Assembly: GCF_025821625.1 (NCBI RefSeq) | Contig: NZ_JACKSH010000039.1 | Span: 1-63,040 of the forward strand | DNA: 63,040 nt | Reading direction: 5' to 3' | Origin: Mycolicibacterium pyrenivorans | Lineage (GTDB): Bacteria > Actinomycetota > Actinomycetes > Mycobacteriales > Mycobacteriaceae | Part shown: positions 8,302 through 16,266 of the stretch, piece after piece | Position numbering within the stretch: position 1 is the first letter of the stretch | Layout: every line of letters begins with the position of its first letter | Notes under the pieces: model-generated | Databases searched by the model: none | Seen by the model: the letters and a program-made list of their open reading frames with translations, nothing else | Told to the model about the DNA's origin: nothing | Made by a program: the position numbers and the translations under genes

Positions 8302-9881
8302 GTCCGGCGCATCGCCAGCACGCTGCCGTCGCCGTCAGCCGAGATGTACAGGGTGCCATCGGGTCCGCTGGTCACCCCGGCGAACGGCCCCTGCGGTCCG
8401 GAGAACGGCGGCATGCCCTTGAGGGGTTTGGGCTCGACACCGGGCGGGGGACCCACGGGCAGGTCCCTGGCGACGGTGCTCCGCGCGTTCGTGCTCAGGT
8501 CGACCTCGACGAGTTCCTTTGCGCCGGCGTCCACGATGTAGAGCGTGCCGTCGCGCACGTGGATGCCCTGCGGCCGCTGCAGGCCGTTCACCACCGTGTC
8601 CGCCCCGCCGCCGGCCAACCGCACCACCCTGCCCGCCCCTGACTCGGCGACCAGTGGGGCGCCGTCGGGATCGAAGGCCACGCCGACAGGATCACGCAAG
8701 CCGGACGCCAGCGTCTCGACGGTGTCGCCGCGCAGACCCAGGACCCGCCCGGTACCGAGTTCGGCGAACACGATCGCGCCGTCGCGGTCGACGGCGACGC
8801 CGTAGAGCTGATCGAAGTCGGTTGCCAGATAGTCGGTCTCACCCGCCGCCGGCCGGTACCGCGCGACCTGCCCGCCGGATGTGGTGACGACGAACTCGCC
8901 GGAGCCGACCGCCGCGAGGCCGCGCAGGAAGCCTGGGTAGCCCGGGGAGAACAGCATCCCGACGGTCTGCAGTGCGCCCTCGGGGGTGACGACATAGAAG
9001 TACGTGCCGTCGGCGACGTACAACTGCCCGTCGTCGGCGACCGTCAGGTCGAGCGGCCAGTTCAGACCGCCGGGCAATACCGTCTTCGTCTGCTGTCCGG
9101 GCAGGATCTCGGTGATCTCCCCGGTGAAGTTGGAGGCGAACAGCCGGTCACCCACGAACGTGAGGTTGTCCAGGCCCGGGTTCAGTTGGGCCAGTAGCGT
9201 TTTCTCACCGTTGCGCGGATCGATCCGCAGCACCTGTCCGCTGGCCACCTGCGTCGACACCAGGTATCCCTCGGAGTCGAACTTCACGGCGTCCGGAACC
9301 CCGAGGTCACCGGTGACGCGCTGCGGCTCGCCCCCCTCGGGATCGATTCGCCAGATCTCGTTGGCCGTCATCAGCGGGTAGTACAACAGCCCGTCGGGGC
9401 CCACCTCCATCGCGTTGGGCGAAGCGAGGTTGTCGACCAGGATCCGCGGCTCGCCGCCGTCGAGGGGCAGTTCCATCAGCCGGCCACCGTCTCGGCACTC
9501 CCCGACGAACAGGCGGCCCTGGTGCACGGTGATGCCGTTCGCGCACGGTAGGTCGCCGCGCAGCACCCGAGTGCGGCCCGCGGTGTCGCGCGCGCTGACC
9601 CGGCCGTCCATCACCTCGGTCGCGTAAAGCGTGCCGTCGGCGCCGAACGCGACGTCGTCCGGCGCGACGATGTCCCCGCCCTTGGCGCTGACGGTGTCCA
9701 CAACTCCGGTCGCCAGGTCGAGCGCGCTGATCTGACTGCCCGTCACCTGCGCGACGTAGATGCGTCCGTCGGGGCCGGTGCGCAGACCGTTGGCGCCGAA
9801 CAGCCGGCTCGGTGCAGTGACCCGCTGGAACTGCCATCCCGGAGCGGTGGTCGGGTCCTGCGCGACGTACCTGGCGTTCAT
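8298..9881 (-). CDS. SMP-30/NHL-type beta-propeller protein
   Basis: 527 residues composed of repeated blades of the type GPDGRIYVAQVTGSQISALD, FGADGTLYATEVMDGRVSA and VGPDGLLYYPLMTANEIWRI, giving roughly ten to twelve propeller strands sets typical of SMP-30/gluconolactonase or NHL-repeat proteins. No signal peptide is visible, so it is probably cytoplasmic. Such proteins can be lactonases or ligand-binding scaffolds; a lactonase acting on the lactone made by the neighbouring Baeyer-Villiger-type enzyme is an attractive but unproved role. The ATG at 9881 is preferred because a TANNNT element ends 8 nt upstream; a TTG at 9899 would add six residues. First gene of the minus arm. Confidence 0.85.
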   Translation of the reverse strand: MNARYVAQDPTTAPGWQFQRVTAPSRLFGANGLRTGPDGRIYVAQVTGSQISALDLATGVVDTVSAKGGDIVAPDDVAFGADGTLYATEVMDGRVSARDTAGRTRVLRGDLPCANGITVHQGRLFVGECRDGGRLMELPLDGGEPRILVDNLASPNAMEVGPDGLLYYPLMTANEIWRIDPEGGEPQRVTGDLGVPDAVKFDSEGYLVSTQVASGQVLRIDPRNGEKTLLAQLNPGLDNLTFVGDRLFASNFTGEITEILPGQQTKTVLPGGLNWPLDLTVADDGQLYVADGTYFYVVTPEGALQTVGMLFSPGYPGFLRGLAAVGSGEFVVTTSGGQVARYRPAAGETDYLATDFDQLYGVAVDRDGAIVFAELGTGRVLGLRGDTVETLASGLRDPVGVAFDPDGAPLVAESGAGRVVRLAGGGADTVVNGLQRPQGIHVRDGTLYIVDAGAKELVEVDLSTNARSTVARDLPVGPPPGVEPKPLKGMPPFSGPQGPFAGVTSGPDGTLYISADGDGSVLAMRRT

Positions 9882-9889
9882 GCGTTCGG

Positions 9890-9895
9890 ACGTTA
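9890..9895 (-). promoter_or_regulatory. Predicted -10 element (TAACGT) of the minus-strand catabolic arm
   Basis: On the minus strand TAACGT is followed after 8 nt by the ATG of the beta-propeller gene (9881), compatible with a leaderless or near-leaderless mycobacterial promoter. No convincing -35 is seen, which is common in this genus. Confidence 0.5.
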
Positions 9896-9906
9896 GCAAG
9901 CCGCGC

Positions 9907-9918
9907 TAGTCCAGACAA
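9907..9918. promoter_or_regulatory. Operator-like site 1 (TAGTCCAGACAA)
   Basis: Matches the perfect palindrome TTGTCCGGACAA at 10004-10015 in 10 of 12 positions. It lies just upstream of the predicted minus-strand -10 element, where a bound repressor would block the beta-propeller/GntR/ligase operon. A weaker relative (ACGTCCAGATAA, 8 of 12) occurs at 9950-9961. Confidence 0.55.
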
Positions 9919-9978
9919 TAGCGCGCAAGTCCGGCCTAAATCGGCCTTGACGTCCAGATAAGTCCTGCGGAATAGTGT

Positions 9979-9993
9979 TCTGCAATATGCAGA
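9979..9993. repeat. Inverted repeat TCTGCA-ATA-TGCAGA
   Basis: A perfect 6-bp inverted repeat with a 3-bp centre, directly after a TAGTGT (9973-9978) that could be the plus-strand -10 element, so it would overlap the transcription start of the SDR/Rieske arm. It is a second, unrelated palindrome in the divergent promoter region and may bind another regulator. Confidence 0.45.
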
Positions 9994-10003
9994 GCACCAT
10001 TAT

Positions 10004-10015
10004 TTGTCCGGACAA
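10004..10015. promoter_or_regulatory. Operator-like site 2: perfect palindrome TTGTCCGGACAA
   Basis: A perfect 12-bp palindrome ending 5 bp before the ATG of the SDR at 10021, so it occupies the ribosome-binding region and the early transcribed region of the plus-strand arm. With site 1 it forms a pair flanking both promoters of the divergon. The only regulator encoded nearby is the GntR/UTRA protein at 7558-8301, whose family binds short palindromes of this kind. Confidence 0.65.
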
Positions 10016-10020
10016 TTGAG

Positions 10021-10872
10021 ATGGCCGCGGGTTTGGAAATCAACCTCGCCGGCCGCGTCGTCGTCGTCTCCGGCGCAGGTGGTGGCGGTATCGGGACGAC
10101 GGTGACGCGCCTGGCCGCCGAGGCGGGCGCCACGGTCGTGGCGGTGAGTCGCTCCACCGAGAACCTCGACCAGCACGTCGCGCCATTGGCGCAGCGCGGG
10201 CTGTCCGTGGTGCCCGTCGCCGCCGACGCGTCCACCGACGACGGCATCGCGACGGTCCTCGATCAGGTTCGGCGCACCGACGGGAAGCTCTACGGGCTGG
10301 TGAACGTCGCGGGCGGTGCGGCCCCCGCGACGTGGATGCCGTCCACGCGGGTGAGCCGGGACGACTGGCGCGCGCTGTTCACCGCGAACCTGGAGACGGC
10401 GTTTTTCATGAGCCAGGCTGTCGCCGCCGAGATCCGCGCCCAGGGAAACCCGGGCTCGATCGTGTCGGTCTCCTCGATCAGCGGGATGAACACCGCCCCG
10501 TTCCACATCGCCTACGGCACTGCGAAGGCTGCGGTGGTCGCGATGACGCGCACGATGGCGGTCGAGTTGGCGCTGGACGGCATCCGGGTGAACGCCGTCG
10601 CGCCGGGCGTCACCGAGACGGCGGCGTCGGCGACCTACGTCGACGAGGACCCCGAGCGTGACCGGACCGCGATCGCCATGGGCCGTCGCGGCACACCCGA
10701 GGAGCAGGCCGGGGCCATCCTGTTCCTGCTGTCCGACATGTCGAGTTACGTCACCGGCCAAACCCTGCTGGTCGACGGTGGCCTGAACCTGAAGTGGACC
10801 CATCTGGGCGCCGACAACACGTCGCTGTTCCTCAAAGACGAGTCCTTCCGAGCAGCCATTAGGAGGATCTGA
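10021..10872 (+). CDS. SDR family oxidoreductase
   Basis: 283 residues, classical SDR. VVVVSGAGGGGIGTTVTRLA carries the cofactor loop near residue 20, NVAGGAAP replaces the usual NNAG, SVSSISGMN the catalytic Ser region, and YGTAKAA the Tyr-x3-Lys. VDGGLNLKW is followed by an unusually long tail ending RRI. First gene of the plus-strand catabolic arm; its TGA overlaps the ATG of the Rieske oxygenase (TGATG), so the two products are made together. A role in oxidising an alcohol produced by the oxygenase is plausible. No Shine-Dalgarno is visible; the operator-like palindrome sits in its place. Confidence 0.9.
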   Translation: MAAGLEINLAGRVVVVSGAGGGGIGTTVTRLAAEAGATVVAVSRSTENLDQHVAPLAQRGLSVVPVAADASTDDGIATVLDQVRRTDGKLYGLVNVAGGAAPATWMPSTRVSRDDWRALFTANLETAFFMSQAVAAEIRAQGNPGSIVSVSSISGMNTAPFHIAYGTAKAAVVAMTRTMAVELALDGIRVNAVAPGVTETAASATYVDEDPERDRTAIAMGRRGTPEEQAGAILFLLSDMSSYVTGQTLLVDGGLNLKWTHLGADNTSLFLKDESFRAAIRRI

Positions 10873-12242
10873 TGACCGATCTCGACGCGAACGTGGATGT
10901 CGCCGAGGAATTGTCGGAGTCGATGACCATTCCCGTCGACGCCTATATCTCGGAGGACTACGCCCGAGCCGAGAGGGACCGGCTGTGGCGCAAGGTGTGG
11001 CAGCAGGTCGGGCGGATCGAGGAGATCCCCGAGGTCGGCAGCTACCTGACCTACGACATCCTCGACGACTCGATCATCGTTGTACGAACGGGACCCAACG
11101 AGTTTGCGGCCCACCACAACGTGTGCATGCACCGCGGCCGAAAGCTGGTCGACACTCCCGACGGGGACAAGAACGCGGTCGGTCGCGCCCGCAAGTCCTT
11201 CGTGTGCGGATTCCACGGCTGGACATACGGTTTGGACGGTTCCTGCACCCACATCCGCGAACAGGATGACTGGAAGGGCGCGCTGACACCGCAGAACACC
11301 CACCTCGTCCCCGTCCGGGTCGACACCTGGGGCGGTTGGCTGTTCGTCAACATGGATCCCGACTGCGAGCCTCTGGCCGACTACCTGTTCCCGGCGGCGA
11401 AGATCCTCGACCCGTTCGGGCTGGAGAACATGCGCTACAAGTGGCGCAAGTGGCTGTACTTCGACTGCAACTGGAAAGTCGCGCTCGAGGCCTTCAACGA
11501 GACCTACCACGTGTTCACCACGCACCCGGAGTTCAACAGGTTCGGCGAGTTCAAGGGCTGGGCCAAGGCGCAGGGCAAGCACAGCAACATCGGCTACGAC
11601 GCGCCGAAGGGGATGGACGAGACCAAGTCGAAGATCCGGCTGGGCACCGGCGACGACCCGCGGGTCTCCACCGCGGAGATGCAGATGTACACCTGGGAGC
11701 AGACCAACGCCACCACCACCGAGACTCTGGTGAACGCGGCCAAGCGCCTTGTCGACGAGTTGCCGGAGGGCACCCCGGCCGACAAGGTGCTGCAGCACTG
11801 GCTGGCCTCGGCCCGTCGTGACGACGAGGCGCGCGGCGTGATCTGGCCGACGATCCCGCCCGACATTCTTGGACAGAGCGGTACGGCGTGGCAGATCTTC
11901 CCGAACTTCCAGATCGGCCAGGGCCTGACGAGCGCGCTGTGCTACAGCGCACGGCCCGACCCGAGCTACAACCCCGACAAGTGCATCTTCGAGGTCGCGG
12001 TGTTCGAGCTGTACCCCAAAGGTCAAGAGCCGCAGACCGAATGGCAGTACACCCCGAAGGACAGCCCGAACTGGCTGTCGGTGCTGCCGCAGGATTTCTC
12101 GAACATGGCGGCGGTGCAGCAGGGCATGAAGTCTTCCGGTTTCCCCGGGACGAGGCCCAACCCGTACCGCGAGCGCAGCACAGTCAACCTGCACTACCAG
12201 CTGTCCAAGTACATGGGAACCGGCGAGCCCCGCGAGCTGTGA
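10872..12242 (+). CDS. Rieske non-heme iron oxygenase, alpha (catalytic) subunit
   Basis: 456 residues. Rieske [2Fe-2S] ligands are C85-x-H87 (CMHRGRK) and C112-x2-H115 (CGFHGW). The mononuclear iron site is in NETYHVFTTH, with the two His of the 2-His-1-carboxylate triad. The family dioxygenates or monooxygenates aromatic or alicyclic substrates using electrons from a separate reductase and ferredoxin; neither partner is encoded in this window, nor is a beta subunit, so it is probably an alpha-only oxygenase. The 24-residue gap between H87 and C112 is longer than the 15-17 residues usual in the family. Coupled to the upstream SDR. Confidence 0.93.
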   Translation: MTDLDANVDVAEELSESMTIPVDAYISEDYARAERDRLWRKVWQQVGRIEEIPEVGSYLTYDILDDSIIVVRTGPNEFAAHHNVCMHRGRKLVDTPDGDKNAVGRARKSFVCGFHGWTYGLDGSCTHIREQDDWKGALTPQNTHLVPVRVDTWGGWLFVNMDPDCEPLADYLFPAAKILDPFGLENMRYKWRKWLYFDCNWKVALEAFNETYHVFTTHPEFNRFGEFKGWAKAQGKHSNIGYDAPKGMDETKSKIRLGTGDDPRVSTAEMQMYTWEQTNATTTETLVNAAKRLVDELPEGTPADKVLQHWLASARRDDEARGVIWPTIPPDILGQSGTAWQIFPNFQIGQGLTSALCYSARPDPSYNPDKCIFEVAVFELYPKGQEPQTEWQYTPKDSPNWLSVLPQDFSNMAAVQQGMKSSGFPGTRPNPYRERSTVNLHYQLSKYMGTGEPREL

Positions 12243-12289
12243 TTTCGGTGTAGTCCGTCAACCTCAGCGTGACCAACTACACCGAAATC
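12241..12289 (+). other. Intercistronic RNA hairpin between the Rieske and FMO genes
   Basis: Perfect 14-bp inverted repeat: GATTTCGGTGTAGT at 12241-12254 and its complement at 12276-12289, loop of 21 nt. The left arm begins inside the Rieske stop codon and the right arm ends 16 nt before the FMO ATG, leaving its GAGGAG ribosome-binding site free. There is no T-tract, so a processing or mRNA-stabilising element is more likely than a full terminator. Confidence 0.75.
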
Positions 12290-12305
12290 GCCAGAAAGAG
12301 GAGAC

Positions 12306-14153
12306 ATGGAGACCTGCGGGCCTACCGACACGCCCACCGATATCGACATTCCGGCACTGCGCGAGAAGTACGCGCAGGAGCGGGCCAAGCGGCTGCGGCC
12401 CGAAGGCGCCAAGCAGTATCTGGAGCTCAAGGACGATTTCGCCGATTTCTACGAGATCGATCCCTACACGACGGTGATGGAGCGTGACCCCGTCGTCGAG
12501 AACGCCGAGGTCGTCATCCTCGGCGGAGGATTCGCCGGGCTGCTGGCCGGGGCGTACCTGAAGAAGGCGGGCGTCGAGGGTGTCCGCGTGATCGAGATGG
12601 CCGGCGACTTCGGCGGCGTGTGGTACTGGAACCGGTTCCCTGGAATCCAGTGCGACAACGACGCGTACTGCTACATCCCGTTGCTCGAAGAGCTCGACTT
12701 CATGCCGTCGAAGAAGTTCGCCGACGGCGCGGAGATCTTCCAGCACTGCCGCAACATCGGTAAGCACTTCGGCCTGTACGACGGCGCACTGTTCTCCACC
12801 CAGGTGCGCGAACTACGCTGGGACGACTCGCTCGAGCGGTGGCGGATCAGCACGGACCGCGGTGACGACATCAAGGCCCGCTTCGTGGTCATGGCCCAGG
12901 GCTCGTACAACCGTCCGAAGCTGCCCGACATACCGGGCATCAAGGACTTCGCGGGACACGTCTTCCACTCTGCGCGCTGGGATTACGACTACACCGGTGG
13001 CGACGCCGACGGTGGCCTGGACAAGTTGGCGGACAAGCGTGTCGCACTGGTCGGCACCGGCGCGACGGGTGTGCAGCTGGTGCCGCACCTGGGCCGAGAC
13101 GCTAAGCAGCTCTTCGTATTCCAGCGAACCCCGTCGTCGGTGGACGAGCGTGCGAACACCCCGACCGACCCGCAGTGGGCCGCCTCCCTGCAGCCGGGCT
13201 GGCAGGAGGAGCGCAAGCGCAACTTTCACAACTGGTCGCCGTTCGTCGCCGTGGTGTTCGGCGAGCCGGATCTGGTGTGCGACTTCTGGACCGAGCTGGG
13301 CCGTAACCTCACGGCGCGCATCGCGGGCAGCGAGGATCCCGCGGCGGTGACCGTCGAGCAGATCATGGCTTTCCGGGAAGAGGAGGACTACAAGATCATG
13401 GAGAGGCTGCGGCGGCGCGTCGCAGCCGTGGTCGACGATCCGGAGACCGCCGAGGCGCTCAAGCCGTACTACCGGTTCATGTGCAAGCGACCGTGTTCGA
13501 GCGAGGAGTACCTGACGGCCTTCAACCGGCCCAACGTGACGCTCGTCGACGTGTCCGCTACCAAGGGAGTGGAACGGTTGACGCAGAACGGGATCGTCGC
13601 CGACGGCGTCGAGTACGACGTCGACTGCGTCATCTTCGCGAGCGGGTTCGAGATCTCCACCGAGATCAGCCGACGGTATGCGATCGACACCATCGAGGGG
13701 CGAGACGGGCTCTCGCTCTTCGAATACTGGCAGGACAGCTACAAGACCCTCCACGGGATCACCAGCCGCGGATTTCCCAACCTCTTCTTCACCGGCTTCA
13801 TCCAGGGCGGGGTTTCGGCCAACACCACCGCGATGTTCGAGCAGCAGGCCAAGCACATCGCCTACATCCTCGCCGAGGCGCAGAACCGCGGCGTCACCAC
13901 CGTCGAGCCGAGTGAGGAGGGACAGAGCACCTGGGTCGCAACCATCAGGGAACTGGCGATCGACAACTCCGCGTTCGAACTCTCCTGCACACCCGGCTAT
14001 TACAACAATGAAGGCCGTGGCGGCGCCGAAGGCAACGGCTCGTTCCTCGGCGACTTCTATTCGCCGGGCTTCTATGCATTCGACGACCTGCTCGCCGAAT
14101 GGCGTGACAACGGTGATCTCGATGGCCTGACCCTGAAGAGTGGGAATGGGTGA
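12306..14153 (+). CDS. Flavin-containing Baeyer-Villiger-type monooxygenase
   Basis: 615 residues. GGGFAGLLAG at about residue 75 is the FAD-binding GxGxxG loop; FAGHVFHSARWD beginning at residue 215 matches the BVMO fingerprint FxGxxxHxxxW; VGTGATGVQ is the NADPH-binding loop. The roughly 70-residue N-terminal extension and total length fit cyclohexanone/hydroxyacetophenone-type BVMOs. Such enzymes insert oxygen next to a ketone to form an ester or lactone. Good GAGGAG ribosome-binding site 5 nt before ATG 12306. Placed between a Rieske oxygenase and an SDR, it could act on a ring ketone formed by hydroxylation and dehydrogenation. Confidence 0.92.
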   Translation: METCGPTDTPTDIDIPALREKYAQERAKRLRPEGAKQYLELKDDFADFYEIDPYTTVMERDPVVENAEVVILGGGFAGLLAGAYLKKAGVEGVRVIEMAGDFGGVWYWNRFPGIQCDNDAYCYIPLLEELDFMPSKKFADGAEIFQHCRNIGKHFGLYDGALFSTQVRELRWDDSLERWRISTDRGDDIKARFVVMAQGSYNRPKLPDIPGIKDFAGHVFHSARWDYDYTGGDADGGLDKLADKRVALVGTGATGVQLVPHLGRDAKQLFVFQRTPSSVDERANTPTDPQWAASLQPGWQEERKRNFHNWSPFVAVVFGEPDLVCDFWTELGRNLTARIAGSEDPAAVTVEQIMAFREEEDYKIMERLRRRVAAVVDDPETAEALKPYYRFMCKRPCSSEEYLTAFNRPNVTLVDVSATKGVERLTQNGIVADGVEYDVDCVIFASGFEISTEISRRYAIDTIEGRDGLSLFEYWQDSYKTLHGITSRGFPNLFFTGFIQGGVSANTTAMFEQQAKHIAYILAEAQNRGVTTVEPSEEGQSTWVATIRELAIDNSAFELSCTPGYYNNEGRGGAEGNGSFLGDFYSPGFYAFDDLLAEWRDNGDLDGLTLKSGNG

Positions 14154-15063
14154 CCTGAGATACGACGGCCGGGTGGCCGTCGTGACCGGCGCCGGCAGAG
14201 GTCTGGGCCGCGCCTACGCCCTGCTGCTGGCATCGCAGGGAGCCAAGATCGTCGTCAACGACCCCGGCAGTGCACTCGACGGTGACGGCGCCGACTCGGG
14301 CCCCGCCCACGACGTGGTCCGCGAGATCGCCGACGCCGGTGGTGAAGCGGTGGCCAGCACCGACTCGGTGGCGACCCCCGCGGGTGGACAGGCGATCATC
14401 GACACCGCACTCGAGCGCTTCGGCGGCCTCGACATCCTCGTGCACAACGCCGGAATCGTGCGTCGGGCGTCCCTGGCGCAGATGACCTACGACGACTTCG
14501 ACGCGGTGCTCGACGTGCACCTGCGCGGCGCGTTCCACGTGGTCCGACCCGCATTCCCCCGGATGTGCGAAGCAGGCTACGGACGCATCGTGCTGACGTC
14601 CTCGATCGGAGGTCTCTACGGCAACCACGAGGTCGCCAACTACGCCGTCGCCAAGGCGGGGGTGATCGGGCTGTCCAACGTCGCGGCGATGGAGGGTGCC
14701 GCGCACAACGTGGCCAGCAATGTGATCGTGCCCGCGGCGGTCACCCGGATGGCCGAAGGCATCGACACCTCGGCCTACCCTCCGATGGGTCCCGAACTGG
14801 TGGCCCCGGTCGTGGGGTATCTGGCGCACGAAACCTGTTCGGTCACAGGGGAGATGTTCGTCGCGCTCGCCGGCCGGGTGGCGGCCGCCGCCGTCGTCGA
14901 GTCGCCAGGTGTCTACCATCCAACATGGACCATCACCGACGTCGCCGAGCACATCTCGGCGATCCGCGACATGTCCGAACCCGTCAGGTTCCCGGTGGTA
15001 CCCGACGGACACGGCGACCACATCAGGTACAGCTTCGCGATGGCGGCCGCTGCCCATGCCTGA
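14146..15063 (+). CDS. SDR family oxidoreductase (17beta-HSD4/MFE-2-like)
   Basis: 305 residues. [20 protein letters not shown] followed by a VVNDPG segment is the cofactor region characteristic of multifunctional-enzyme-2/17beta-HSD4-like SDRs, which oxidise 3-hydroxyacyl-CoAs. HNAGIV, LTSSIGG and YAVAKAG supply the remaining SDR motifs. The ATG at 14146 overlaps the FMO stop; a GTG at 14140 is the alternative. A 3-hydroxyacyl-CoA dehydrogenase role in beta-oxidation-like degradation fits the four acyl-CoA dehydrogenases downstream. The last residues overlap the start of the CoA-transferase gene. Confidence 0.88.
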   Translation: MGDLRYDGRVAVVTGAGRGLGRAYALLLASQGAKIVVNDPGSALDGDGADSGPAHDVVREIADAGGEAVASTDSVATPAGGQAIIDTALERFGGLDILVHNAGIVRRASLAQMTYDDFDAVLDVHLRGAFHVVRPAFPRMCEAGYGRIVLTSSIGGLYGNHEVANYAVAKAGVIGLSNVAAMEGAAHNVASNVIVPAAVTRMAEGIDTSAYPPMGPELVAPVVGYLAHETCSVTGEMFVALAGRVAAAAVVESPGVYHPTWTITDVAEHISAIRDMSEPVRFPVVPDGHGDHIRYSFAMAAAAHA

Positions 15064-16258
15064 GCAGTCGACGGGACCGCTGGCGGGGGTGCGCGTGGTC
15101 GACCTCACCGCGATGGTGATGGGCCCGTACTGCACACAGATCATGGCCGACATGGGCGCCGAGGTCATCAAGATCGAACCGCCGCAGGGTGATAACACCC
15201 GCTACATCTCGGTCGGGCCGGTGTCGGGGATGAGCGGGGTCTTCGTCAACGTCAACCGCGGCAAGCGCAGCGTGGTGCTGGACCTGCAGGAGGAATCGGG
15301 CAAGGCCGCGATGCGGGCGCTGATCGAACGCGCCGACGTCTTCATCCACTCGATGCGGTCCAAGGCAGTGACCAAGCTCGGGTTCAGCTATGCCGACGTC
15401 GCGGAGATCAACCCCTCGATCATCTACACGAACTGTTACGGATACGGCAGGCGGGGACCCGAGCGGGACCGCCCGGCCTACGACGACACCATCCAGGCCG
15501 AGTGCGGATTGCCCTATGTGCAAAAGCAACTCACCGGTGAGGCCGACTATGTCGGCACCATCATCGCCGACAAGGTGGCCGGGTTGACGGCGCTCTACGC
15601 GACGATGATGGCGCTGTTCCACCGGGAGCGGACCGGCGAGGGACAAGAAGTCGAGGTCGCCATGTTCGAGACGATGGCGTCCTTCATGCTGGTCGAACAT
15701 GCCAACGGTGCCATGTTCGACCCCCCGCTCGGGCCCGCCGTCTATCCCCGCACGGTCGCGCCGAACCGGCGTCCCTACCGCACCAAGGACGGCCACATCG
15801 CGGTGCTGATCTACAACGACAAGCATTGGAACGCCTTCATCGCCGCGGTGCAGCCGCCGTGGGCGTCGGATCTGTACGCCACCCTCGAGATGCGCGCCCA
15901 CCAGATCGACGCCGTGTACGGACTGGTGGCCGAGACCCTGGCGGAACGCACGACCGACGAATGGCTGGAATTGTTCGGTGAACTGGAGATCCCCGCGGCG
16001 CCGCTGAACACGCCCGACTCGTTGTTCGACAACCCTCATCTCAACGCCGTGGGCCTCTTCGAAACCGTGGACACACCGCACGGGAAGGTGCGGTTCCCCG
16101 GTGTGCCGACATGGTTCTCCCGCACCCCGGGCAAGGTGCGTGGTCCGGCGCCCGAACTGGGAGCCGACACCGCGACGGTGCTCGAGGAACTGGGGCTGGA
16201 CCCAGCGGCCGCCGGAGGCACCCCGGTGCCGACACCCGATGCGGTCGGCTCAGGGTAG
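15056..16258 (+). CDS. Class III CoA-transferase (CaiB/BaiF family)
   Basis: 400 residues. The N-terminal GPLAGVRVVDLTAMVMGPYC and MGAEVIKIEPPQGD segments are diagnostic of class III CoA-transferases, with the catalytic Asp expected in the later YDDTIQAECG region. It transfers CoA from one thioester to a free acid without ATP. The ATG at 15056 overlaps the end of the upstream SDR by 8 nt; the longer frame upstream lies inside the SDR. In context it either activates a pathway acid using a product thioester or recycles CoA. Confidence 0.92.
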   Translation: MPEQSTGPLAGVRVVDLTAMVMGPYCTQIMADMGAEVIKIEPPQGDNTRYISVGPVSGMSGVFVNVNRGKRSVVLDLQEESGKAAMRALIERADVFIHSMRSKAVTKLGFSYADVAEINPSIIYTNCYGYGRRGPERDRPAYDDTIQAECGLPYVQKQLTGEADYVGTIIADKVAGLTALYATMMALFHRERTGEGQEVEVAMFETMASFMLVEHANGAMFDPPLGPAVYPRTVAPNRRPYRTKDGHIAVLIYNDKHWNAFIAAVQPPWASDLYATLEMRAHQIDAVYGLVAETLAERTTDEWLELFGELEIPAAPLNTPDSLFDNPHLNAVGLFETVDTPHGKVRFPGVPTWFSRTPGKVRGPAPELGADTATVLEELGLDPAAAGGTPVPTPDAVGSG

Positions 16259-16266
16259 GGGCACCA

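Noticed and set aside
10746..12194. 482-codon open frame antisense to the Rieske oxygenase
   Set aside because: It is the GC-rich shadow of a gene with intact Rieske and iron-site motifs; its translation has no recognisable domain.
15056..16258. CoA-transferase read as a racemase (Amacr-like)
   Set aside because: Same superfamily, but gene context of acid activation and length favour transferase; racemase cannot be fully excluded.
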